From a virus, in the IMG/VR virus record IMGVR_UViG_3300046007_009028, positions 1 through 62,571 of that record: DNA of 62,571 nucleotides; one strand, written 5' to 3'. The first letter of the stretch is position 1; each line of letters starts with the position of its first letter. The translations under genes and the position numbers were made by a program. Below are positions 26,454 through 34,680 of this stretch, piece by piece. The notes beneath the pieces are model-generated. The model was not told where the DNA came from and made no database searches. It was given only the letters and a program-made list of their open reading frames with translations.

Positions 26454-26535
26454 AAGTTCTAATTCCTTGATTACGTCACCATTATTAAGGCGTTAGCCTT
26501 ACAAATATAATACTTTATAAGACTAAAACTAAACT

Positions 26536-27129
26536 ATGACAAATCAAAAAGTAGAATCAGTACAAGAATATGTAGACAATCTCCCTAATGAAATCTTCTC
26601 AATGATAATGGAGATTGTGTATTCCCCTACTCCCAGCGAGAAAGAAATTTACCAAACTTTAATTGATTGGGGAAAGGAAAACGACACTCCTTTTGTGTTT
26701 GGTTTTACCTATGTAAAAACCTGGGTAAGGTCTAAACAGAAAGTAGGAACGTTAGCACAAGATTATAATAAAGACCTAGAGAAATATCAAGGTGCTGACT
26801 TGTCTTTAGGTTTAGCTCGTAAGGTAGGAGCTACTATGGGTAAACTTCTGGATAAAGGGGTAGCGCAATTAGAAGAAACTGATTGGTCTAAAATTCCCCC
26901 ATCTGAAATCCTAAAGTTTATACCTGCTGCTGCCAGGGAACAGAACAACACTTTAAAAATTGTTTCTGAATTCCAGCAAATCAAGGATAAAAAAGACTTA
27001 GTATTTGCAGGTGCTTATAGGATGAAAGAGGAAATCCTAGAAACATTCAAGGATAATCCTCTCATTTATGAGGCAATTTCAGAGGCCGCTAGGGCAGCCA
27101 TGTTAGTTATTGAAGAGGCAGAATATTAA
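26536..27129 (+). CDS. Probable terminase small subunit, 197 aa
   Basis: The gene lies two positions ahead of the large terminase. Features resemble small terminases of the DUF3486 kind: an N-terminal helical DNA-binding-like region (EKEIYQTLIDWGKEND), a long helical oligomerisation region (LARKVGATMGKLLDKGVAQ) and a Leu/Ala-rich C-terminus. Small terminases bind packaging sites and regulate the motor. The call depends mostly on context. Confidence 0.55.
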   Translation: MTNQKVESVQEYVDNLPNEIFSMIMEIVYSPTPSEKEIYQTLIDWGKENDTPFVFGFTYVKTWVRSKQKVGTLAQDYNKDLEKYQGADLSLGLARKVGATMGKLLDKGVAQLEETDWSKIPPSEILKFIPAAAREQNNTLKIVSEFQQIKDKKDLVFAGAYRMKEEILETFKDNPLIYEAISEAARAAMLVIEEAEY

Positions 27130-27718
27130 CCATACTTATTGCCTCTTCAATCCAGTAGAACTGAATCTGAACATTTTCCGCCGCTTGTTTATCTTCTTCT
27201 CTGTCACCAATCATGATTACTTTTTCTAGTTTGTTTTTGTCCACCGAGTTTTTTGAGTAATACCATATTGCTTGTTCTAACATCCCAGAGCAAGGCTTTC
27301 TGAATTTACCTTTTGTCCCTAATTTCTGAGCAGATAAAGTATTGGATAAATCCCAAGGCTTCCCACCAATCCATGACTGACTATGAGTTGAATATCCGGA
27401 TATTTCTCCAACATAGCAGGTATTTCCTTGAAAATCTGGACAAAAGTAAATTCTTTCAAACACAGGCATATTTAATTCTTTAACAAAAAGATTATTGCAA
27501 TACATCATTTCATCAAACACTGTATCCAAAGATTTAAAACGTTTTTCTACACCACCTTGATTAGAGACAATTACTAAAGTAAAATCTTGTGACAGCAATC
27601 TTTTTACTAAATCCAAAGAACCAGGTTTAATGATTTGTTGTTCTGGCTTATTAATAAAACCATTTTCTTCTGCTGAAATGACAAGAGTTCCGTCTTTATC
27701 CAATAAAGCTAACTTCAT
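27107..27718 (-). CDS. HAD-superfamily phosphatase (HisB-N/GmhB/PNKP-like), 203 aa
   Basis: Motif I is LLDKDGTLV (residues 4-12) with two Asp, motif II is VIVSNQGGV, a motif III-like Lys lies in KGKFRKPCSGML, and motif IV is MIGDREEDKQAA. This set matches the HAD subfamily of histidinol-phosphatase, heptose bisphosphatase and polynucleotide 3'-phosphatase. The substrate is not clear; a DNA 3'-phosphatase role is attractive for a phage. It overlaps the small terminase 3' end by 23 nt in antisense. Confidence 0.82.
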   Translation of the reverse strand: MKLALLDKDGTLVISAEENGFINKPEQQIIKPGSLDLVKRLLSQDFTLVIVSNQGGVEKRFKSLDTVFDEMMYCNNLFVKELNMPVFERIYFCPDFQGNTCYVGEISGYSTHSQSWIGGKPWDLSNTLSAQKLGTKGKFRKPCSGMLEQAIWYYSKNSVDKNKLEKVIMIGDREEDKQAAENVQIQFYWIEEAISMVNILPLQ

Positions 27719-27747
27719 TTTAACCTTTTAACTACATCACTGTTCCT

Positions 27748-27761
27748 GGGGCGTTAGCCCC
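27748..27761. repeat. Dispersed covarying hairpin family, GCGTTAGC/HIP1-like type (example copy)
   Basis: GGGGC-GTTA-GCCCC. Related hairpins with a 4-5-bp stem and conserved loop occur at 2316, 3178, 3568, 4256, 6753, 8088, 8153, 16850, 17096, 18514, 26487, 31072, 31199, 33231, 34996, 38625, 40609, 49447, 52463, 56063 and 57713 (start positions). Stems vary together (AAGGC/GCCTT, GGGGC/GCCCC, TGGGC/GCCCA, ATGC/GCAT, CGGC/GCCG). Loops are mainly GTTA, or AATC, AGTC, GATT. Most lie in short intergenic regions, often divergent ones, after a TCAC(C/T)A-like segment. Confidence 0.85.
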
Positions 27762-27784
27762 TTTATTTATGATACTACTAACCA

Positions 27785-29296
27785 ATGGCTAATCAACTAC
27801 TAAGAACACAACGGGATGCTGCTAGAGAACGAGCTAAAGATAAAGCTCGTGAGGCTATGATTACAGCACCATCAGAAGAAATGGTAAAAGCACAGAATGA
27901 GTTTCCATTTTTCTGTGAATATGTTACCCGTAACTCTGAGCGTCCTATTGTTCTAGCCAAACACCATTTAGGGTGGGTAAAACATTGGATTACAGGAAAA
28001 GATAGTGAGAATCTTGTAGGTATAGCAGGTGTAGACATAGATTTACTCGCCCCACGCGGAAGTGCTAAGTCTACAGTATTGGGTCTATTTCTTGCGTGGT
28101 CTATAGGTAAACACGCATTAGCTAAAAGAGTATTACAAATACTATATGTAAGTAACAGTATTGAATTAGCTCGTGCTAAATCTGCTGCTATAAAAGATAT
28201 TATAAGTAGTCCAGAATACCAAGAAGTATTCCCTACAGTTATCCCAGCAAAACACCGATGGGCTGACAGCTATTGGGCTATAGATTTTAGTTACGCTGGT
28301 ATTAAATCTAGTGGCACTGAGAGATTTACCATGATTGCTGCTGGCGTAAAGGGTGGTATTGTCAGTAAACGCTTTAACCTAGTAATTTTTGATGACTTAA
28401 TTAAATCAGTAGATGAAATGGCTACAGGAGAAGCCAGGGTTAAACTAGAAAAGTTGGTATCATCTTCTATTAACCCTACGTTGCTACCAGGAGGGCGTAA
28501 ACTTTCTTTGGGTACTAGATTCCGTCCTGATGATATTCACTGCACTGCTTTTACCCCTGACAAGGGATGGTATCAAATTCAGGAAAGCGCAATACTCATA
28601 GATGAAGAGGGAAATGAGTATAGCTTTTGGGAAGAATGGTTAAAGCTAGAAGTTTTGCAAGGACGTAGACAAGAAGACCCCTTGGCGTTTGCCTACCAAT
28701 ACCAGAATACAATTGTTCCACTGGAAGATATTGGTTTAGAACCAGGATGGATTTACTTTGAAAACATTCCCACTGAGTTTGATAATTATGTTGTTGGTGT
28801 AGATTTAGCTGCTAGTTTAAAACAGAAAGCAGACTACACAGTGATGATGTTATTGGGAGTATTGGATGGTAAATTTTATTTCCTTGATTACCGTAGAGGT
28901 AAATGGCAAGGTAACTTACAGATACTAGATGCCTTATTGGGAATGTATGAAGAATGGTATGAAGATGGTGTACCATTCAACATTTACGTTGAGTCAGTAG
29001 CTTATCAGTCATCTTTGCAGGGAGACTTTCAACGTTATGTTGTTAACGAAAAAGGTTTATACGACATCAACTGTTACCCCTACAGACTGAAGGGAGATAA
29101 GTTAGCCCATCTCCTATCAATCAGTGGGGCTTACGCATCTGGGGTGGTGAGGTATAATAAATATAAGTTCAAACTCAAAGATGAAGTTATAGATGAGCTT
29201 GTAAACTTTGGAAGTAAATCACATGATGACTGCTTAGATGCCTCCGCAATAGCGTTACAAGCTGCTGGGGTCAGAAAGAGGATAGAGGCAAGGTAA
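27785..29296 (+). CDS. terL: Terminase large subunit, 503 aa
   Basis: Walker A-like APRGSAKST lies at residues 89-97 and Walker B LVIFDDLIK at 199-207, which gives the packaging ATPase. The C-terminal RNase H-like nuclease shows GVDLAAS (D340), YVESV (E403) and SHDDCLDA (D481/D482). The length is normal for TerL. The protein cuts concatemeric DNA and pumps it into the prohead through the portal. Upstream is the palindrome 27748-27761. The 3' end overlaps the antisense gene 29255-30415 by 42 nt. Confidence 0.93.
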   Translation: MANQLLRTQRDAARERAKDKAREAMITAPSEEMVKAQNEFPFFCEYVTRNSERPIVLAKHHLGWVKHWITGKDSENLVGIAGVDIDLLAPRGSAKSTVLGLFLAWSIGKHALAKRVLQILYVSNSIELARAKSAAIKDIISSPEYQEVFPTVIPAKHRWADSYWAIDFSYAGIKSSGTERFTMIAAGVKGGIVSKRFNLVIFDDLIKSVDEMATGEARVKLEKLVSSSINPTLLPGGRKLSLGTRFRPDDIHCTAFTPDKGWYQIQESAILIDEEGNEYSFWEEWLKLEVLQGRRQEDPLAFAYQYQNTIVPLEDIGLEPGWIYFENIPTEFDNYVVGVDLAASLKQKADYTVMMLLGVLDGKFYFLDYRRGKWQGNLQILDALLGMYEEWYEDGVPFNIYVESVAYQSSLQGDFQRYVVNEKGLYDINCYPYRLKGDKLAHLLSISGAYASGVVRYNKYKFKLKDEVIDELVNFGSKSHDDCLDASAIALQAAGVRKRIEAR

Positions 29297-30415
29297 ACGG
29301 TAAGTTTTAACTCCATTTAGTTCAGATATTTCACACTTCCATTCTTTTAAAAGCCTCCGAACATATCTTCTAGTCCCACCACTACCAGACTTGCAGTCAA
29401 CAACAAAATAACACTGGTCTAATGTTACCGCGTTACCTTCTTCCATAAATCTTCTTAATATATTTTCTGTTGAGTCGTAAGTTACAAGTTTGAACTCTTC
29501 AAGTAGGTATTCATTGTTTGTTGGCACAATAACCAAAGCAGCATTGTGTCTTTTACCCTTTGCAACTTTAACTAACCCTAATTTTATAAGGTCATAAACC
29601 ACCCTTAAAGACGTACTTTTATCTGTTCCTAACAACTTGGTTAAATCTTTTATATAAGTAACTCCATTACTTGAATTAATAAAATCTAAGGCTTTTTTTC
29701 TGTTTCCACCTAAAACATCTACCTTTTTATATTGATTAAATTCATCAAGTAAATGTTTTCTGTCAGTGTCAATATAGATTTTTTTAACTTTATTGAGCTT
29801 AATAAAAACAACTTTTTCAGTTTCGACCAACTTAACTAGTGCAGTATAAACAGACTTTTTGACCCAAGTTTTCTCCTCATTAATTTGGGATGCAGTAGAT
29901 GGACGTGATAAACTTTTTAATCTTTTTAATATTTCATCAGGTAAAGTTGTCTTTTTCTTTGGTTTAAGACTTTCTATATACTCATCAAGTAAATCTTTTC
30001 TATCAGCATCTATGTAATAGGCTCTGGCTGTAGACTTCATAGTCACTATTTCACCACTGGCAAGTAAGACTTTCAACCATCTTTCCAGGGTAACTTTACT
30101 TGATACTCTATCTGCATACATCTCTCTGACAGATAAAGGTTTATCAGTGTTTTTTAGGTGGTTTAATACTGTCTGTCTATAGTTGGTTATTTCTCTTTTA
30201 GGCTTATCTTCTTTAACTTTTTTGCCTGTTTTAGTTGTATCTACTTCAACCTTCTCAACTCGTTTAACTACTTCATCTATTAACTTTTGGTTTTTGAGCA
30301 TTTTAAAGCAGTCAATGCAAACTACTCTACTCTCTACTTGCCACTCCATGTTATTACGAAATTTGTGGCACGACTCACACCGCCCAACCTTGGTTTCTAT
30401 TTGAATAGCTATCAT
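29255..30415 (-). CDS. Zinc-ribbon plus tandem winged-helix protein, 386 aa (probable regulator)
   Basis: The N-terminus (CESCHK...CIDC) is a four-cysteine zinc knuckle. After a charged linker, three similar modules follow. Each has a winged-helix-like region and closes with a tyrosine/isoleucine strand and an acidic helix: YYIDADRKDLLDEY, KIYIDTDRKHLLDEF, and more weakly VPTNNEYLLEEF. A fourth helix-turn-helix-like stretch precedes the C-terminus. The architecture suggests a DNA-binding transcription factor. It is antisense inside the late block, with its own AGCAAAATAAAC leader, and overlaps terL by 42 nt. Confidence 0.65.
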   Translation of the reverse strand: MIAIQIETKVGRCESCHKFRNNMEWQVESRVVCIDCFKMLKNQKLIDEVVKRVEKVEVDTTKTGKKVKEDKPKREITNYRQTVLNHLKNTDKPLSVREMYADRVSSKVTLERWLKVLLASGEIVTMKSTARAYYIDADRKDLLDEYIESLKPKKKTTLPDEILKRLKSLSRPSTASQINEEKTWVKKSVYTALVKLVETEKVVFIKLNKVKKIYIDTDRKHLLDEFNQYKKVDVLGGNRKKALDFINSSNGVTYIKDLTKLLGTDKSTSLRVVYDLIKLGLVKVAKGKRHNAALVIVPTNNEYLLEEFKLVTYDSTENILRRFMEEGNAVTLDQCYFVVDCKSGSGGTRRYVRRLLKEWKCEISELNGVKTYRLPCLYPLSDPSSL

Positions 30416-30428
30416 AACTTTAACTTCT

Positions 30429-30453
30429 GTTTATTTTGCTATTGGTTATTATA
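30429..30453 (-). promoter_or_regulatory. Promoter and leader of the winged-helix gene
   Basis: On the minus strand TATAAT (plus coordinates 30448-30453) is followed after 7 nt by AGCAAAATAAAC (30429-30440), then the start codon. It is the cleanest copy of the repeated leader type. Confidence 0.65.
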
Positions 30454-30499
30454 ACCCGCAAGGTAACAAAAGAAAAGGGGCTATTATGCCCCTAATAAA

Positions 30500-30796
30500 T
30501 TAAACTATAAAAGAGTCATCAGCAATTGTTGGAACAACCTCTGACACAAACCCTTTTGCCTTACTCCAAGCCTTGTCAACTTCTGGAAAAAGCTTGATAA
30601 AGTATTCGACGTTTTGGGGTTTGCCTCTAACAGCCCACCCATCTACATATTCAACAACTTGGTCAGAGTCTAAAGGTTCAAGACATCCATTTCTTAATCT
30701 ATCTTCTGATTTGCCGCCCCAAGATTCAAATTCTTTTTGAACTCCAACTTTACAAAAATCAACTAGCTGATTAAAAGAAATAATTTCAACTTTCAT
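30500..30796 (-). CDS. Hypothetical protein, 98 aa
   Basis: The ATG at 30796 follows GGAGTTTGTT. The soluble protein starts MKVEIISFNQLVDFCK. A GGGGCGTAGCCCC hairpin leader lies upstream (near 30836). It is the first of the block of many very small minus-strand genes reaching to 40.6 kb. Confidence 0.6.
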   Translation of the reverse strand: MKVEIISFNQLVDFCKVGVQKEFESWGGKSEDRLRNGCLEPLDSDQVVEYVDGWAVRGKPQNVEYFIKLFPEVDKAWSKAKGFVSEVVPTIADDSFIV

Positions 30797-30857
30797 AACA
30801 AACTCCAATCAACTTAAACTACAACAAACTAAATAGGGGCGTAGCCCCTAATAAAAA

Positions 30858-31034
30858 CTATTTCGAGTCAGCGTAGGATTTTCCTACTTCCGTCACCAGA
30901 GGCTGCACCGCCCCTCCTAAAAAGGAGTGATTGCGGCATATTTCATTCGCAATATCTTCTGCCTCTTTTAGATTAGAGGCTTTGATATACTCGTACCCAA
31001 CATTGCCTGGAATGGCAAAGACATAATTACGCAT
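30858..31034 (-). CDS. Small protein, 58 aa
   Basis: The ATG at 31034 follows GGAGAATATGTT, a good ribosome binding site. The product begins MRNYVFAIPGNVGYEYIKAS, then an acidic helix, EAEDIANEICRN. The layout resembles small phage proteins with one beta-hairpin and a helix. Function unknown. Confidence 0.65.
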   Translation of the reverse strand: MRNYVFAIPGNVGYEYIKASNLKEAEDIANEICRNHSFLGGAVQPLVTEVGKSYADSK

Positions 31035-31135
31035 AACATATTCTCCAAATTTATTTTACTTCACAACTAATTAGGCGTTAGCCTTGCCCCCTATTCTTAG
31101 TATAAAAACACTAGGAATAGGGTGCTTCCAGTCAG

Positions 31136-31159
31136 TTATCTACCTGAACCACGTTCCAT
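31136..31159 (-). other. Seven-codon open frame with strong ribosome binding site (MERGSGR)
   Basis: On the minus strand AGCAAAATAAAAGGAGTTTCTC precedes ATG, and the frame ends at TAA after seven codons. An inverted repeat (CCCTATTC...GAATAGGG, 31090-31121) lies just downstream and could terminate or attenuate transcription. It may be a leader peptide, a true micropeptide or the remnant of a deleted gene. Confidence 0.35.
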
Positions 31160-31256
31160 GAGAAACTCCTTTTATTTTGCTAATACTTCAATTCTAATGG
31201 GGCAGTCGCCCCTGTACCACTGGGGAAAGTGGGGAGGATAATCCCCAAGGGAACAC

Positions 31257-31925
31257 CTAACTTGCTGCAATGATATCACGTAATTGTGACACTGACAACT
31301 CTGCAAGCAGAATATTTTCAATTACTTGCTGCATTATTACTTCGGTTTTGCGTTTGTCAGAAGATTTGAGAACAATCTCAAATCCGGGGATGGATTTACC
31401 TACACCGATTACCCATTGCTTACAACGTCTGGCGTTAGCTTTATAGCCATCTGCCATCATTTGTCTAACTTGTCTGTCAGAAGCTGGGGTATGTTCAAGA
31501 ACTTCTGAATGCTGTTCAACCAAAGCAGGGGCAATGTCGTCCAAGGTTAAGCCTAATGGCTCGCTGCTAACCTTAATAGGCTTTAGGAATCTATACCCAG
31601 CTTGAGCATAGCCCTTAAACTTGAAAAGGTTAATTTTGGTCTGATTCCGAAACCAAGTGGCTTTACTGCCACTTGGTGGATTGCAATTGGCTACAAGATG
31701 CTCTAAAGATTCGAGTGAGGTAATTGCAAATTCACAAACCCGGTGGTATATATTCTTAGAATCTTTAAGCAAGTAAACACCATTAAGCCTTTTCTCAGAG
31801 CGATTATATTGGGAATAGTCCTCCCAATATAGCCTAACCACAAAAGTCCCGACAGGGCATTCAGCCCCCTGGTATTTTCGGGACTCTTTCAAGCAAGCTA
31901 ATGTAAGTTCAGGCTTGACTGACAT
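31257..31925 (-). CDS. Hypothetical protein, 222 aa
   Basis: The ATG follows a GATTATTTTGCT (minus: AGCAAAATAATC) leader. The protein starts MSVKPELTLACLKESRKYQG, has a mixed alpha/beta middle and a helical C-terminus ending LAELSVSQLRDIIAAS, which resembles one SAP-like helix pair. No family recognised. Confidence 0.6.
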   Translation of the reverse strand: MSVKPELTLACLKESRKYQGAECPVGTFVVRLYWEDYSQYNRSEKRLNGVYLLKDSKNIYHRVCEFAITSLESLEHLVANCNPPSGSKATWFRNQTKINLFKFKGYAQAGYRFLKPIKVSSEPLGLTLDDIAPALVEQHSEVLEHTPASDRQVRQMMADGYKANARRCKQWVIGVGKSIPGFEIVLKSSDKRKTEVIMQQVIENILLAELSVSQLRDIIAAS

Positions 31926-32052
31926 AACAGACTCCGATTATTTTGCTAATAAATTGAACTAAATACAGTCGTTGTAGGGGCTATCTAGAATTACCCAAAG
32001 TGCGTCCACTTAACTACACAAAACTAGTAGGGCGCGTAGCGTCCATAAAAAA

Positions 32053-32076
32053 AAGACCAGCTTTTACACTGGTCTT
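32053..32076 (-). terminator. Terminator of gene 32090-32329
   Basis: On the minus strand AAGACCAG pairs with CTGGTCTT and is followed by a run of at least eight T. Directly beyond it lies a GCGTAGC hairpin leading to the next gene. The same terminator-then-leader order is seen at 33738-33763, 36457-36474, 36811-36828, 37208-37225, 37985-38002 and 39805-39830. Confidence 0.85.
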
Positions 32077-32089
32077 AAATAAATTGAAA

Positions 32090-32329
32090 TTAACCTAGAG
32101 GGCAATATTGGGGGATGTATTTATACCCTTCATTGTAAAGGTCTGAAACACGATATCCCCTGTCTACTAGCTCTAAAGCCATATCCCATGGCGGGATAGA
32201 CTCTTCGATTTGACTTCTGTCAGACGTGGCATAACCAAACCGAAAGTGTTCAACCATATTTAAATACTCGTTCATCTGTAATGCCAAAATAGCAGAGTAA
32301 AACTGCTCAACTTTAATTTGGAAAACCAT
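32090..32329 (-). CDS. Hypothetical protein, 79 aa
   Basis: The ATG at 32329 follows GGAGTTTGTT. The product begins MVFQIKVEQFYSAILALQMNEY and ends with an aromatic tail. It has its own terminator and leader hairpin. No family recognised. Confidence 0.6.
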   Translation of the reverse strand: MVFQIKVEQFYSAILALQMNEYLNMVEHFRFGYATSDRSQIEESIPPWDMALELVDRGYRVSDLYNEGYKYIPQYCPLG

Positions 32330-32432
32330 AACAAACTCCAAACAATTAACTAAAACTACAAACTAAAATTAATACGCGTAGCGCACATAAAAAAACACCC
32401 ACCGGATTAAACCAATGGGTAAAAATTGAGTA

Positions 32433-32897
32433 TTAAGCTGCTGCTAAAAGATTACGACGACGAACTCCAATTCCTTCACATTCAATGTAATCAAGGGGAA
32501 CGATATAACAAACTTCACCGCGCCGGACAAAGAAGTTAAAATCGTTGGAGTTTGTTCGGTTTTTCAAAAGGTTGTTTAGACCTGCCAGGGGAATGAGTAC
32601 GCTATCGAAAGTTTTTATGTCAACCCACAAGATATGGGTTACTTCCTTGTGGAATGGCATTTCGAGATATAATCCACAAGTGGATTTATACTTTTGAAAG
32701 TACAGATTCTCAAGGCCTTTAGTGGAAGCCTTAATCAAAATCGTTACACTTTTAATCTCACTATTTTTCCAGAAAACCCATCGGAAGACGTTAGGTTCAA
32801 GCTGAGTTAAGTTCAGGGTATCGGTAGACAAATTTACCCAAGAAATGAACCCAGATACTGCTAATTTGCTGATTTCAAGCGTTGTTAAAGTAGCCAT
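32433..32897 (-). CDS. Hypothetical protein, 154 aa
   Basis: I use the ATG at 32897 (MATLTTLEISKLAVSG); the longer open frame only extends into leader sequence. It looks like a beta-rich soluble protein with a basic C-terminus (VRRRNLLAAA). Upstream is the perfect hairpin GGGAGGC-GTA-GCCTCCC (32929-32945). Function unknown. Confidence 0.6.
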   Translation of the reverse strand: MATLTTLEISKLAVSGFISWVNLSTDTLNLTQLEPNVFRWVFWKNSEIKSVTILIKASTKGLENLYFQKYKSTCGLYLEMPFHKEVTHILWVDIKTFDSVLIPLAGLNNLLKNRTNSNDFNFFVRRGEVCYIVPLDYIECEGIGVRRRNLLAAA

Positions 32898-32928
32898 GAT
32901 AAAATTAACTAAAACTACAAACAAAAAA

Positions 32929-32945
32929 GGGAGGCGTAGCCTCCC
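32929..32945. repeat. Dispersed GCGTAGC hairpin leader family (example copy)
   Basis: GGGAGGC-GTA-GCCTCCC is perfect here. Related copies lie near 17203, 17281, 30836, 32028, 32371, 33719, 34198, 34715, 36790, 37186, 37450, 38424, 39152, 39784 and 40142. Seen from the minus-strand genes, the order is terminator, run of T, ATGG, hairpin, TGTAGTT-like segment, start codon. The stem sequence varies with complementary changes in several copies. Confidence 0.85.
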
Positions 32946-32969
32946 ATAAAAACCTTTATTAAATTAAAA

Positions 32970-33191
32970 CTAGATAAAGAAATTCCCTTCACGCTTCAAC
33001 CTTTCTATCAAGTTTTCATCTTTTAAAGGATGAACTTCAATTTCAAAGCCTAAAGCCGAGGATATCTTTTCGTATTCTAATCTTCCGTTTATAGAGAAGT
33101 CTTTAGATTTAAACTTTCCAAAACACGGATTACCGGAATCGAAATCGGTAAAGTAATAAGTCATTTCTTCTGGTAAATTTAAGTTGGTCAT
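32970..33191 (-). CDS. Hypothetical protein, 73 aa
   Basis: The ATG follows GGAGAAAAAGAA. The product MTNLNLPEEMTYYFTDF... is a small alpha/beta protein with a basic C-terminus. It has GCGTAGC and GCGTTAGC hairpins on either side. No family recognised. Confidence 0.6.
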   Translation of the reverse strand: MTNLNLPEEMTYYFTDFDSGNPCFGKFKSKDFSINGRLEYEKISSALGFEIEVHPLKDENLIERLKREGNFFI

Positions 33192-33265
33192 TTCTTTTTC
33201 TCCGATTAGTTAATTTCCACCAAAAGTAATTAGGCGTTAGCCTTGTACTTGCTAACGCCAACAGG

Positions 33266-33682
33266 TTAGACAATTTCTTTTTCAATCATATACAAGCAAG
33301 CTGCATATAATATTTGGGTATGGCATTCATAGGGAACACCTTTAACTGGAGTAAAGTTTTTCCATTCACCACAAAAACAGGTGAGGGCATCAACCTCACC
33401 CTGCTTAATTTGATTTGCTAAGGATTTCATTTGAGTCCAATATTGTTGGGCAAATTCAACATCTTCAGGGTTGAATTTATTCCAACGCTCATTAATTAAG
33501 TCCCAAGTAAACAATTTGAATTTATCAAGGCATTCTTTTAGGTCTTTAACTAACCAACGGGCTTGAGAACGTTTCCAGCTAAATGGATTGCCTAATTTCC
33601 ATTGTTTATTGGATTTAAGTCTACCACAATAGACGATTTTAGTATTACCAATGTAACCGTTTTTATGACGTAGGATGTTCAT
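33266..33682 (-). CDS. DUF4326-like protein, 138 aa
   Basis: The pattern YCGRLKS (residues about 18-24), LGNPFSW (29-36), a middle helix with DLKECLDKFK, and near the end LTCFCGEW...ECHTQIL matches DUF4326 (GR----GNPF---R...L-C-C---CHG--L). The family is common in phages and is thought to be related to nucleoside or ADP-ribose-type folds, though no activity is firmly known to me. It lies beside a NADAR-like gene and a macrodomain gene. Confidence 0.7.
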   Translation of the reverse strand: MNILRHKNGYIGNTKIVYCGRLKSNKQWKLGNPFSWKRSQARWLVKDLKECLDKFKLFTWDLINERWNKFNPEDVEFAQQYWTQMKSLANQIKQGEVDALTCFCGEWKNFTPVKGVPYECHTQILYAACLYMIEKEIV

Positions 33683-33767
33683 GATTTAATGCAAAATCAA
33701 CTACAACTAAATAATTTAGGAGCGTAGCGACCATAAAAAATAGGTGGCTTTTACACCACCTAATTCA

Positions 33768-34166
33768 TTACTCATCAACCACAACTTCATAAGCTGCAAT
33801 TAAGCAACTTATAAAATTACTTTCAGTACCCACGCCTTCCCACCTTGAATCTTTTACCCCGACTATATGACTACAGGTCTGTAGCCACTCGATACCACCA
33901 CGTGCGGTAATGTGGTGAGTAAGGCGTGGGTATTGCCTTAGCTTGGCAGCAATAATCCTAATCATTATTGCTCTATCCTTTACAATGTCACCTGTTTTAT
34001 GTAGTTTATAGGCTGTTTCAGCGTCAGGGAAAACAGCCCCATTTTTATCAACAATAGGGTAGTGATTTTTTAGCTTTCCCTTCTTAAAAGCTAATTCATT
34101 GCAGTTGGTCAATGCTGCACTTAATCCGTCATCACTACCACTCCAAATATTGCAGGATTTAAACAT
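33768..34166 (-). CDS. NADAR-like protein, 132 aa
   Basis: I use the ATG at 34166 (MFKSCNIWSGSDDG); the longer frame reads through the repeated leader. VFPDAETAYKLHK (45-57), IIAAKLRQYPRLT, and RWEGVGTESNF--CLIAAYE resemble the NADAR/YbiA-like fold (FPSAE-A----K..., AKL--NP-L, W-G-G---N--G-LL). Some NADAR enzymes remove ADP-ribose from guanine. The match is partial, so the call is tentative. The neighbouring macrodomain supports an ADP-ribose link. Confidence 0.55.
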   Translation of the reverse strand: MFKSCNIWSGSDDGLSAALTNCNELAFKKGKLKNHYPIVDKNGAVFPDAETAYKLHKTGDIVKDRAIMIRIIAAKLRQYPRLTHHITARGGIEWLQTCSHIVGVKDSRWEGVGTESNFISCLIAAYEVVVDE

Positions 34167-34248
34167 AAACCACCATAAACTACACCTACAAAGTAGGAGC
34201 GTAGCGACCATAAAAAAAACCGTCAGCATTTAAGCCAACGAATAAACT

Positions 34249-34680
34249 CTAAATTTGAACTATCACTGCATTGGGGGAATGGTATTCAATTAATTTGCTA
34301 ACTACATTCCAATCACCACCAGCTAAACCACACCCCAATTTATAGGGAAGATATGGGATTAAATCTAACTCAATGGATTTAGCATGAAGTTTGGTCAAAC
34401 AACTTGCTAAAGCCTCATAATTAGTTTGGCGTGATTGAGTTCCGTAGCCATCTTGACCTGCCATGTTGCAGATAAATAATGTAGGATTGACTTTACAAAA
34501 TTGCACCATTCCCAACTTGAATTTACCCTCCTTACAATACCTCTGGTAAGAAGTAAAGCAAACTGGATATTTAGCCCTTAAGTCCGCCGCCAACCCAGCA
34601 CCCATGATTCCCCTACAATTGACTTGATGACAAACAATGCCAGATTCAATTTCGAGTAAATTGCCTTTAATGACTTGCAT
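34249..34680 (-). CDS. Macrodomain protein (TARG1/DarG-like), 143 aa
   Basis: VIKGNLLEIESGIVCHQVNC (residues 3-22), GIMGAGLA (24-31) and YKLGCGLAGGDWNVV (113-127) are the classic ADP-ribose-binding loops. The (L/I)GCGL-G-DW form is typical of the TARG1/DarG branch, which removes ADP-ribose from proteins or from DNA bases. I cannot place the catalytic lysine used by TARG1 with certainty. The start is the ATG at 34680; a TTG two codons upstream is less likely. It is one of three adjacent genes with an ADP-ribose/NAD theme. Confidence 0.88.
   Translation of the reverse strand: MQVIKGNLLEIESGIVCHQVNCRGIMGAGLAADLRAKYPVCFTSYQRYCKEGKFKLGMVQFCKVNPTLFICNMAGQDGYGTQSRQTNYEALASCLTKLHAKSIELDLIPYLPYKLGCGLAGGDWNVVSKLIEYHSPNAVIVQI

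Noticed and set aside
34167-34229. N-terminal extension of the NADAR-like gene through the leader repeat
   Set aside because: The extension encodes the GCGTAGC leader (MVATLLLCRC-like), and the same pseudo-peptide appears before other genes (39194-39751, 39835-40104). True starts follow the leader.
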